Below are positions 10,818 through 19,572 of a stretch of 19,877 nucleotides of DNA, one piece after another. Position 1 is the first letter of the stretch. The number at the start of each line of letters is the position of its first letter. Both the position numbers and the translations under genes were made by a program. The stretch spans positions 1-19,877 of the forward strand of contig JABVXU010000803.1 of assembly GCA_013365365.1 (NCBI GenBank). The letters run 5' to 3'. The stretch is from Cruorifilaria tuberocauda. Lineage: Eukaryota > Nematoda > Chromadorea > Rhabditida > Onchocercidae. The notes under the pieces were generated by a model. It made no database searches and had not been told where the DNA came from. It saw only the letters and a program-made list of their open reading frames with translations.

Positions 10818-11402
10818 ATGTTGGAACAACCAGGTTAAATTATTACGGATTACCGGATCGGTTTCACACAAATAAGGCAACATTTTGAAGCTAAACAAAA
10901 ATTTGAACATAATATTCTCACAAAGATAATATCAATTAATCATACAAAACGAAGAATAACCTTTTTTTTTTAAATCAGAATTAATTTTAAAGAATTGAAA
11001 TTTTTTAAAAACAGAAATATATCATTCCGATTAATTTTGTTAATTTCCAATTTTATTGTAGTTGCAACAGGTGACGAAGAAATGATGAAAATACAGCTAA
11101 TAACGGAAATGCTCGATGAAAATAATAAATTCATGTCGGAAACAGAAGAGGTAAAAACGATTAATCAGTAATCAATTATCAGTTGAGTAATAGTTCAGGA
11201 AATGATAATAAAATCTATTCTGGGGTTTTTTTAGTTTTAATTTAAATTTCATAACTGATAATTGATAGATAATGTTTAATCGTTATCAAATTGAATGACA
11301 ATTGATGAATACTGGGTTAATTTACAGAAGTTATTTCAGTTAGATTCAATTAAACAGTTAAAATTACTTTTCGAAAAGCGATCAAAGTTTGTTGGGTATT
11401 AG
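10818..11402 (+). CDS. Tentative small three-exon gene, function unknown
   Basis: The middle exon, 11062-11150, is the best supported. It lies between TTATTGTAG and GAG|GTAAAA, is less AT-rich than its surroundings, and is open in one frame only: VATGDEEMMKIQLITEML followed by DENNKFMSETEE. A first exon 10818-10833 (ATG TTG GAA CAA CCA G, donor GTTAAA, in-frame TAA just upstream) joins it in phase. A last exon after TTTACAG, 11328-11402, is also in phase and ends at TAG: KLFQLDSIKQLKLLFEKR, then SKFVGY. The result is about 59 residues, helical and charged, with no signal peptide. The LDENN stretch is reminiscent of the N-terminal SNH helix of SS18 proteins, but the expected following QNKG...NLVYLA part is absent, so I do not assign that family. 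Other in-phase terminal exons are possible after acceptors ending at 11656 (DIKYHFFVPDKKIE, stop) and 11960 (LFQISNKIDLMI, stop). Confidence 0.33.
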
Positions 11403-12474
11403 AAATCACATAGATTTCAACAGCAGATTATCATTATCTATTCAACGGATTACTTTTTGCAAACTTCACTCTTCCACCTACCCCTCATTTATTTTAGCAA
11501 TAATTTGGTTTCATAGACTTTGATAGTTGTTAAATTTTTTGCAAAAAAAATTGTTTTGTTGTTGAGTAAATCATATTTTATTTTAATGCTAAAGTGTGAA
11601 GTACAATTTGAGGTGACAAGCACAGCGAATACGAAATAATTACGAGACATTTTCAGGATATCAAATATCATTTCTTCGTTCCAGACAAAAAAATTGAATG
11701 ACATTGATTAAAGAATGGAAAAATGAAGTAAAAATATAGTTTTAAAGGTCAATCGTAATAAAATGTGTTAATTATCAGTTCATTTGCAAGAACTAATAAG
11801 TTGAAATAGGAAAAAAATGTTATATTGGTTAATGAAAAAAAAAAGAAAAAACATAGAAATTAAAGAAACTCATATGATAACATAACTTTTATCCAAAAGG
11901 AAAATTACAATTGAAAATAAATCAGTGACTTCGGTTTTTATTCTTATCAATCTTTGCAGCTGTTCCAAATTTCAAATAAGATCGACTTAATGATTTAAAA
12001 ATCAACTGATAAATCATTCCCATAAAAAAACTAACTAAAAAATATCAACAACAATACCATGATTATGTATATTGCAACAAACGTACAGTAACAAATTTAA
12101 ATTCGAGAAATATATGAATTACAATGCCTAGAGGATTCCCAATAATCATAAATTCATATTTCATTCTGAATTTCATAACTGTTACATTCTGAAAAAAAAC
12201 CATATTTGAGTTTAATAAAATGAAAGATGATACCTTCAAAATTAAGCAGTATAATTACAATGGAATAAAATAAACCATTAATAAACTTGATATTGTACGC
12301 GCTTTCATACCCTAGAAAACATGCCTTGTAATTAATTTGAATTACTTAAATTTTACGAAATAATCGGAAGCATTCATTCTGTCAACTTAAAAGATAATTT
12401 TAACTCAACTTAGAGAAGAAAAAGGAAATGGAAAATTATTCATATGCTAACGTACACATTGATTATTACTAATA
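11403..12474. other. Region between convergent genes, no gene seen
   Basis: This separates the tentative + gene from the 3' end of the homeobox gene on -. It should carry the 3'UTR of the latter; I see no convincing AATAAA on the - strand close to the stop. Good-looking + strand acceptors occur at 11456-11497 (long pyrimidine run ending TTTTAG), 11648-11656 (CATTTTCAG) and 11953-11960 (CTTTGCAG), with only short open frames after each. Confidence 0.5.
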
Positions 12475-15400
12475 TTATCTTACTTTCAACCTGAAAACGG
12501 AGAACAGTACGATTTTTACACTGGAAGTCAAATAATTATTAACCAGGACAAAAAGTTCTAGCCTAGAAGTTTTGGAAATTATAAGATTCTTTCGAAAATA
12601 TATAAAAAATAAAAACTGACCTACGTATCCTTTTTGAAACGAGTGTGCAATCAGTATTAGAGCTTGGTTCTTGAATAAAATCAACATCAGGGCTTTCTTT
12701 CGATTGTACTAATATCCTTCGACGAGCATTAATGAACCTGTAACAATTATGTTTTCATATTTTAATTCATTAAACAACATGTAAAACAACATCAGGAAAA
12801 ATCCTTAAGGACAGAGGAATGAGTTATATGCTCTTAAGGATTTGAATTAGATTGTGCATTTTATGAAACGAACATTCTGCTTCGAAATTTACCAGTTGTT
12901 GATTTGAACCATTTGTAAGCCGGTTTCTCGTGATAGCATCGCTTTTTCTTTCTCACTCGGATAAGGATGCTAGAAAATGAGCCAATATGTCCAATATTTT
13001 CTTTCAGGATTGCAAATTTTCATTGAACTTTCTGATGAATATGAATTAATCACATCATACATCACTGGCTTGCCAAGATTGTTCACTAATTACTTAAATT
13101 TTTTTTTTCAATTTATTTTCACTCTACATAATTTTATCTAAAGAAGCGAATTCTTACGGACGAATGCAAAAAGAGCCAAGTTTTGAGCAATTCAACAGCT
13201 TTAGTTGGCAATTGAGGTTTTCGTTTTGGATCTGAGCTATCTTCTTCAACTGATTCTTGCGCATCATTTTTCTTTAAAAAAGAATGAAAGCAAAATAAAC
13301 GAAATTCAAAACTATTAAGCATTTCAGTGATTTCAATGAACTCTAAGTGAAAATTAATATGTGAATTAAACCTCCGCAATTTGAATGCCGGAAGATGAGC
13401 AACATTCTGAAATTTTTTGCTGCGGTGATGAAGTATGCACTGATGATGACTGTGAAGCTATTGCATTCCAAAGTGGTATGGAAAGCTGCAAAAGAGAAAC
13501 AATTCAGATTTATTTCAAAAGTTCAATGATGATAAAATAAGAAGGCACTAAAAAAAATAATTCCTAAAATACTTACCATTCCTTTTGATGTAGGCATCAT
13601 TGCAATCGTTTGCTGTCCTGCTCGACTTTTCGACTAAAATTACATACTTGGATGACAAACTGATGAACTTAAACAAATATATGTAAACTTTTGTTATAAA
13701 ATATCTAGAACAAGTGCTAATAACTTGATCATTGTCCATTTGCAAAATTAGTGATATTATCTTGCAAATATATACAAACTAAATTTAACATTCTTCCTGC
13801 AAAAAAGTAGTTGCCCAAATTTATATTATTATTATTATTTACTTGTTCTGATAGTTCTGGAGATGAATTGCATAAGTCATCATCGCTATCACCATTATAT
13901 CCAATCATCGATTCTTGAGTAATTTTTTTCCTCAGCGTTTCTGAAATGATAAATGGTTATGATAAATATGAGATAAATACGTCGTCAAAATACATAATTT
14001 GTAATCAGGCGTTTCATAAGTTTGAAATGAAAAATCCACCAAATTTTACAACAATTTAAACTACGGTTCTAAGAATTGATCAGAATTAATAGCTAAATGA
14101 TGTTAAAAAATTCCACTATCGTTATAGCAGTTTAATAGTTGCATTAATAAAAAAATTTATTACTCAAATGAATATTATCTTAAAGTGATTATACTCAAAT
14201 AATTGTTAACTTACGTAAATATTTTGTTTTGAAATCGTTACATAGTTCAGCAACTTTTTCCAATTCTAATAAGTGTAAACGAAGCATAATTATAGAATTA
14301 ATTAAAAATACGTCAAGTTCACTATTTCCCAATGATCCATCACCATTCGACGTCATATCCGCCAGTTGCTATAAAATGAATAAATTTCAAAGCATATTTT
14401 ACAATCTAATCAAGAATCTCGCTTTACTCTTTTTCAAATTGAAAAAAAATAACAATCGTAATAAACATGTGGTAAAAGTCCAGAAAATAACCATAATAAA
14501 TATTAAAAAAATCATTAAGATCACTATTACAAACTAAGTTCAATATGGATCAATATAAGTAGCTAATCCAACATATGGAAGATATTATATTTTCAGCCTA
14601 TTATACATAACATTAATCTTAATTATTAATAAGTTCATTTTTCAATGAAGAATTAAATTACCTGAAAAACATCGTCCATTGTGAATGATGCTTCTGAGAG
14701 ATTCTGTGTCGCTACTTCACATTTTTTTGACATTAGCTGAAGTAATTTGCGAAGAATATTAATAGAAGCTTATTAATAGCTCATTTATTTTCTTTTAACT
14801 GTTATTAGCATTATTACTGATGTTTGAAAATTTAAAAATGATTTAAAATTTAAAAACACCAACTTCAACAATAGGAAATAATTTGTGATTTTTGATTGCT
14901 GATGAGCATGCTTCCATGAATTCACTAGTTTCTTCAACTGTTTCTTCCGATGAATTACTTGACCTGTAAATGAAGAATGCATATGAATAAAGAACGATAG
15001 CATAAAACGCTATAAAACAGGCCGTTGATCGATCTTTTCCTATTTTCATATTTAAAAGAATCAGAGAGAAAGTATCCGAACTCTAAAAGTTTATGTAATT
15101 ATTTTTTAGACTTTTAAATTAATCGATGAGTATTCATTCTTAAGAATCTTACTGAAAAATGTTGCAATCAACTTACTAAATTCTAATTCACTACATCCCA
15201 GTTATTACATATCAAAAAAATTGAAAGTATTAATAAACTTGTTATAATTGTTTTAAAAAATATATTAAAAAAAAACATGACTACATTCTCATAAATATAT
15301 CTCATAAGTGAACTATAAGTAATCATAATCGTAATAAATGAATTATAAAAAAAACATCTTGTTCTTTTTCTACAGATTATATATCTCTATGGCTAAATTT

Positions 15401-15954
15401 TTTACGTACCAATTGCCTCGATTTTATGAAAATTTAAATTTGAAATTAAAAAGTTAGTAGAAATTTTTTAATAATAGGTGATAGGTTTCTAGTTTAACTT
15501 TGAATAATCATTTTCAATAAAATATCTTTCATTCCTTCTCGTCTTAATTTTTTAATTTTATTTTTAATTTTGCAACAATAAATTCAGAGAGATAAATTAG
15601 ACGAACTGAAAAAGACGATTTTCCACTTGCAATTGATTGTTTTTGTCACATTTCTTCATTTCGGATAATGCTGATCGTTGCTGAAATAAATCAAAATTTA
15701 TTTTAATCAGTCTATTTTGCGGTAATCAATAATGATAGTAAACTTAGAAGATTCATTAAAATTTTAAAAAATTAATTTTTTCGCTTTCCTATCTTTCACA
15801 TCCTTCATGTTTTCACGTTATTTCCTCCCACTTGACGTATTCGTCGTCATTTATCACGATTCAAAATTTCTAATATCAAATAAATTGTAAATTTGTTAAA
15901 AACCAGTTCGACATCAACTTTTATGATAGCTTCATTAAATAAAAACTGTGAAAC

Positions 15955-15993
<39 letters not shown>

Positions 15994-17221
15994 AAGAGAG
16001 AGAGAGAGAGAGAGGGAGGAGCAAAGAGAAATAACGGAAAAAAGGGGGTTATATCGAGCATTAGAAATTACTCCTCCATTAGATTGATATATTAAAATGA
16101 TTTTTGTCCTAATTAACAACGTTAATATGGTTATCAAATAATTCATTAATATGATTATTAATAATTCCTGATCGAAAATGATTTATTAATTTTAAAAATT
16201 ATATTATCATAATTCATCTACATTTGTATGTTTCTAAGAATTCTTGAGATAAAAAAAAAAAAAAAAGATAGATCAATCCATACATCAAGTCGATACACCG
16301 TAAAAACTACATGATTTTAAAAATGATTAATCATTTTCAAGAGAATCGTTAACTATCTTTTTATATACATATGTAATTGTATTTTCATATCTTTAATTAT
16401 AAAAATTTTTAAGCAGAAAAGATTTTTCATAAATTTTTAAAAGCAAAAAAATTAAACGAAAAAAAAATAGATGACCTACTTAGCAATTAAACATTTCAAA
16501 ATAATTATTATACTTACTTATCTTAATATACTACCATTATTAATATATTAACGTGAATTAATAAATTCAAATCTATCAATGATAACAATCTCAAAATAAT
16601 CATTATACTTACTTATCTCAATATAATCATTATACTTACTTATCTCAATATAATCATTATACTTACTTATCTCAAAATAATCATTCTACTTACTTATCTC
16701 AAAATAATCATTATACTTACTTATCTCAAAATAATCATTCTACTTACTTATCTCAAAATAATCATTATACTTCCTTATCTCAATATAAAATTTCAACATA
16801 TTCAACATAAATTAATAAATTAAAATCTATCAATGATAACAATCGCTGAAATGAATTTTAAGTTGAAATAAATCCGAAAATTTCCGAAATTCACTTATCT
16901 AAGAGATGATAAAAATTTGAAATGATAGTAGAAACACATTGATAATTGTATATTTGAGGAGCTGTTCCACTCATTTCACATAATAATTTTTAAGATATGA
17001 AAGTATGCCGCCAATGAAAATTTTAATAGAGATGAGAGGTTAAGATGGAAATAGTATAAAATGGGTGTTTGCTGATCAGAAGTGGAAAATGATATGAAAA
17101 AGGTGAGAATGGGGAGAAAGGGAAGAAGAAAAGGTTGAATGTAAGTTTATATATATATATATACAACTACTACAACTACTACAACTACTACTACTACAAA
17201 CGATGCTATAACGCTTCTTCC

Positions 17222-17269
<48 letters not shown>

Positions 17270-18807
17270 ACTCTCATCATTCAATGTAGTAAATTGTTAA
17301 ACAACCACAAACTACAGCTCATAAAATTGACTCCTCTTCCTAAAGATCAGGTGTTTCGGATGGTTACACTAAAATATCTCCTTAATTTAATTATATCATT
17401 TAAATTATTCCTCTTGCAATAATTCTTATTTAAACTGAAACAAAATTATCAGTAACAGTTGATAAAATTATTTCTCTTACAATGTATTCTTATTTAAACT
17501 GAAACAAAATTATAAATAATAATTGATAATGAAAGAAGAAATAAAACAAAAAAGAAAAAACAACGAAGAAAAAAAGTGATGATCATTTCAGTTGATGGAA
17601 TAATTGATGATCATTTGATATCGATATATTACTTTGATTACTTTGTTATTTTATTTCATTGATGTTTGTCACTTTGACTTGATGATTTTTCATTTATACG
17701 TTAAAATTAAGATAGAAATTAGGATAAGTGATCATCTTTTTCCTTTTGTTTTTTTTTTTATTTCTTTCTTCATATCAACCTATTACTGATGATGATTTTG
17801 TTTCAGTTTAAATAAGAATATAACGAATTATAATGATTTTGCAATCGTAATATTTGTAATGAATTATAATGATTTTATGATCATAATATTTGTAATATCT
17901 TTTTTATTTTCTTTTTTATCAAATTACTGATGGTAATTTTGTTTCATTTTAAATAAGAATGTAATGAATTATAACGATTTTGTAATCATAGTATTTGTAA
18001 TGAATTATAATGATTTTGTAATCATAATATTTTTATTATCTTTTTTCCTTTCTTTATCAAATATTACTGGTGGTAATTTTGTTTCATTTTAAACAAGAAT
18101 ATAACGAATTGTAATAATTTTGTAATCATAATATTTTTAATGAATTATAACGATTTAATAATCATAATATTTGTAATATTTTTTTTCTTCTCCTTCTTTA
18201 TCAAACTGATAATGATTTTGTTTCATTTTAAATAAGAATATAACGAATTAGAGTGATTTTATAATCATAATATTTGTAATTTATTAAAAATTTTTTTTGG
18301 TTAAAAATTGATAAGATATTTTAAAAAGCAAAAGTGGTAGTAAGAATAATTTGATAATTTACAAGTTATATTGATAGAATACTCCTCTAAGAGATGAAAT
18401 AATAGTAGTCATAAAAATATTTTAATGATTTAATTATGCGTTTAAAATTTTCTTGTTTATGCTATGCAAAATTATTAAAAGATTAAAAGTAATAACAGTT
18501 AAAAATATCATTAGGGACCAATTAATATTGTTATTTTTCAAGAGTAAGAATTTATTATTAGTAGCCGAAACTTTTTGCTTAATCAATAAATGATTAAAAA
18601 AAAAAATTATTGAAATGATAATACCTGTTTGCAACGTTTAGCACGTGTAACACTAGCTTGTGATAATGCTTGATGTAGAAGGGTCATCTTATCAACAGGT
18701 TGCTTTTCCTCTTGCGTAATCTCATCTACCACTTCATTCATTTGTTGTTGATGTGAACAGTATGGTTGATCACTGAGTGTTTCCTTATCTTCTCCTTCTA
18801 TTTCCAT
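12475..18807 (-). CDS. TALE homeobox transcription factor, MEINOX (Meis/Prep) class
   Basis: Twelve coding exons on -: 18807-18625, 15680-15607, 14963-14864, 14736-14662, 14368-14215, 13940-13843, 13633-13577, 13485-13372, 13271-13158, 12969-12893, 12737-12621 and 12490-12475. They join in phase to 392 codons plus TAA. The N-terminal 86 residues are acidic and Gln-rich. MEINOX part A begins at IKNHKLFPIVE (109-119) and continues LMSKKCEVAT (120-129). Part B has NSELD (159-163) and MLRLHLLELEKVAELC (172-187). A Ser-rich linker follows. The homeodomain (about 299-358) has the TALE PYP insertion (325-327) and WFINARRRI (349-357), with I50, N51 and R53 of the recognition helix. Meis/Prep proteins bind DNA in the nucleus with PBC-class partners. 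The homeodomain is clearly more divergent than usual for Meis/UNC-62 (WLFLH for WLFQH, LQMVQINNW for LTILQVNNW), so a PSA-3-like nematode orthologue is my best guess. The start is bounded by an in-frame TGA at 18814-18816. Weak spots are the exon 9 acceptor (TTAAAG) and the 16-base last exon. Confidence 0.9.
12621..13271 (-). other. Exons encoding the TALE homeodomain
   Basis: Three exons (13271-13158, 12969-12893, 12737-12621) carry the homeodomain. Helix 1 (QLPTKAVELLKTWLFLHSS) ends exactly at the donor CC|GTAAGA. The middle exon of 77 bases supplies HPYPSEKEKAMLSRETGLQ and ends within the Trp48 codon. The third completes WFINARRRIL. The acceptors TTTTCTAG and TTGTTACAG are good, while the first (TTTTTTAAAG) is atypical. 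The tail after the homeodomain is only about 34 residues, without the longer C-terminal region of most Meis proteins. Confidence 0.9.
14215..14963 (-). other. Exons encoding the MEINOX (PBC-interaction) domain
   Basis: Exons 3-5 of the homeobox gene (14963-14864, 14736-14662, 14368-14215). The spacing from His112 through the conserved Cys matches the Meis pattern HPLFPLLALIFEKCELAT residue for residue in length (HKLFPIVE + LMSKKCEVAT), crossing a clean intron (donor GTTGGT, acceptor CTTCAG). Part B keeps the family's ELD...LR.HLLELEKV-ELC core. The segment linking A and B (130-158) is shorter than I recall for vertebrate Meis proteins. Contact with PBC proteins is known for the family; it is inferred here. 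Confidence 0.88.
15955..16020. repeat. (GA)n microsatellite
   Basis: About 66 bases of nearly pure AG/GA with a few AAA interruptions, continuing into a purine-rich stretch to about 16047. On the transcribed strand it is a CT tract within intron 1 of the homeobox gene. It produces an artefactual Arg/Glu or Ser/Leu repeat frame. Confidence 0.95.
16504..16844. repeat. 27-bp minisatellite flanked by 35-bp direct duplicates
   Basis: Seven head-to-tail units of 27 bases start at 16599, 16626, 16653, 16680, 16707, 16734 and 16761 (end 16787); unit core ATCATTATACTTACTTATCT. An eighth, diverged copy lies at 16504-16530. A 35-base segment beginning AATTAATAAATT and ending GATAACAATC occurs just before (16556-16590) and just after (16810-16844) the array, with one mismatch. 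On the transcribed - strand, each unit reads AAGTAAGTAT, a close match to a 5' splice site, except the last, where ACTTAC is ACTTCC. Confidence 0.93.
17147..17269. repeat. (TA)n, ACAACTACT and (CTA)16 microsatellites
   Basis: A TATATA run (about 17147-17163) leads into ACAACTACT repeats (17163-17199) and, after a 22-base unique spacer, an uninterrupted run of 16 CTA units (17222-17269). On the transcribed - strand of the homeobox gene this is (UAG)16. The apparent poly-Tyr/poly-Leu frame over it is a by-product. Confidence 0.95.
17423..18290. repeat. About 140-bp tandem array with inverted partner copies
   Basis: Four units with anchors (ATTTTGTTTCA) at 17795, 17936, 18076 and 18215, spaced 141, 140 and 139 bases. 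Each anchor is followed by a TTTAAATAAGAA-type sequence and by one or two copies of a 36-base subunit containing GAATTATAATGATTTTGTAA. Two reverse-complement copies of the anchor lie upstream at 17423-17449 and 17487-17513 (64 apart); 24 bases match the 17795-17818 anchor exactly. The whole is a large, imperfect inverted arrangement inside intron 1. Confidence 0.88.
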
Positions 18808-19001
18808 TATAGCTCAAAAAATTTTTATCATTTTATCATGAAAACCTATTTAAATGAGTGATAAAATGATAAGCATAAAAAGCAATTTTAAAAGAATAAA
18901 GATCAATTTTGAAAACATACAATCTAAAATAAATTACTTTTAATATTTATAATTTATCAAAACTTTTTAGTTAAAAAATTGATAATCTGCTATTTGAAAA
19001 G
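18269..19001. repeat. Two diverged direct copies of a roughly 60-bp element
   Basis: A segment starting AATATTTGTAATTTATTAAAA (18269-18327) resembles one starting AATATTTATAATTTATCAAAA (18942-19001). Both go on to a T-rich stretch, GTTAAAAA(A)TTGATAA and a TATTT.AAAA region. They flank exon 1 of the homeobox gene. Low-complexity composition makes the relationship moderately sure only. Confidence 0.5.
18808..18822 (-). promoter_or_regulatory. Possible trans-splice acceptor before the homeobox start
   Basis: Reading -, a T-run followed by GAG (TTTTTTGAG) ends at 18813, five bases before the ATG. A 5'UTR of CTATA would fit a nematode spliced-leader acceptor. The last bases differ from the preferred TTTTCAG, so support is weak. 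The in-frame TGA overlapping this site means the start codon stands either way. Confidence 0.3.
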
Positions 19002-19146
19002 TTCTGATAAATTGAAATTATCAATCAATTTCAATAATCATTCAAATTTCTGAACAGAAAAAAAAATTTTTTTTTAATCCAATAAATTTTGAATTTTCAT
19101 TATTAAAAATTTCAGGTTAAAAATAAATAATTAAGCAATGGAAAAC

Positions 19147-19572
19147 TTAAATTAAAATAATTAAATTGATGTAATTAAATTAAAAGAAATTAAAATAAAC
19201 TTTTCCAATTTATTTAAAAAAAGAAAGAAATACAACAAATTATAAGAAACAAAGGAAGAAAAAAGAGAAGATAAAGATGATTATTGTTGATTTTAATAAG
19301 ATTTAAATTAAAATAATTAAATTGAAGTAATTAAATTGAAAGAAATTAAAATAAACTTTTCCAATTTATTTAAAAAACGAAAGAAATACAGCAAATTATA
19401 AGTAACAAAGGAAGAAAAAAGAGAAGAGAAAGATGATTATTGTTGATTTTAATAAGATTTAAATTAAAAGAAATTAAAATAAACTTTTCCAATTTATTTA
19501 AAAAACGAAAGAAATACAGCAAATTATAAGAAGAGAAGAGAAGGATTATTATTGTTAATTTTAATAAGATAT
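19147..19572. repeat. 156-bp tandem repeat, three copies (last shortened)
   Basis: Units begin at 19147, 19303 and 19459, each with TTAAATTAAAA, then AAATAAACTTTTCCAATTTA, GAAAGAAATACA.CAAATTATAA, a purine tract, and GATTATTGTTGATTTTAATAAG. The first two match closely. The third lacks about 28 bases near its start and part of the purine tract. The array lies about 340 bases upstream of the homeobox start. Confidence 0.92.

Larger units (their letters stand above)
15681..18624 (-). other. Large first intron of the homeobox gene, repeat-filled
   Basis: 2,944 bases between exon 1 (donor CAG|GTATTA) and exon 2 (acceptor ATTTCAG). No nested gene is supported: the open frames inside it are low-complexity peptides from GA or CTA repeats. 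It contains, in + order, a GA tract, a 27-bp minisatellite between two 35-bp direct duplicates, TA and CTA tracts, and a 140-bp tandem array with inverted partners. Long first introns of developmental regulators often hold enhancers; that is inference only here. Confidence 0.8.

Noticed and set aside
11062..11150. Assignment of the small exon to SS18 (SNH domain)
   Set aside because: Only about seven of fourteen residues around LDENN agree, from memory, and no following exon with the expected QNKG/NLVYLA part is present.
11489..11704. 71-codon - frame
   Set aside because: Phe/Leu/Lys-rich peptide without recognisable motif; lies downstream of the homeobox stop in likely 3' region, and open frames of this size can arise by chance in low-complexity DNA.
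13134..13379. Reading the homeodomain exon as one continuous 81-codon frame
   Set aside because: Its first part (HINFHLEFIEITEML...) is out of frame with exon 8, unlike any Meis protein, and lies where a phase-correct intron fits; only 13158-13271 is kept.
14843..15049. Hydrophobic N-terminal extension (FIAFYAIVLYSYAFFIY) before the MEINOX exon, resembling a membrane segment
   Set aside because: It ends at the acceptor TTCATTTACAG and is translated intron; exon 2 joins exon 3 in phase at 14963.
15847..16146. Frames with Arg/Glu and Ser/Leu repeats over the GA tract
   Set aside because: Dinucleotide repeat translated in both strands inside a proven intron; flanking residues look random.
17135..17422. 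95-codon + frame with poly-Tyr and poly-Leu
   Set aside because: Made by (TA)n, ACAACTACT and (CTA)16 repeats; lies in intron 1 of the homeobox gene and lacks coding-like composition outside the repeats.
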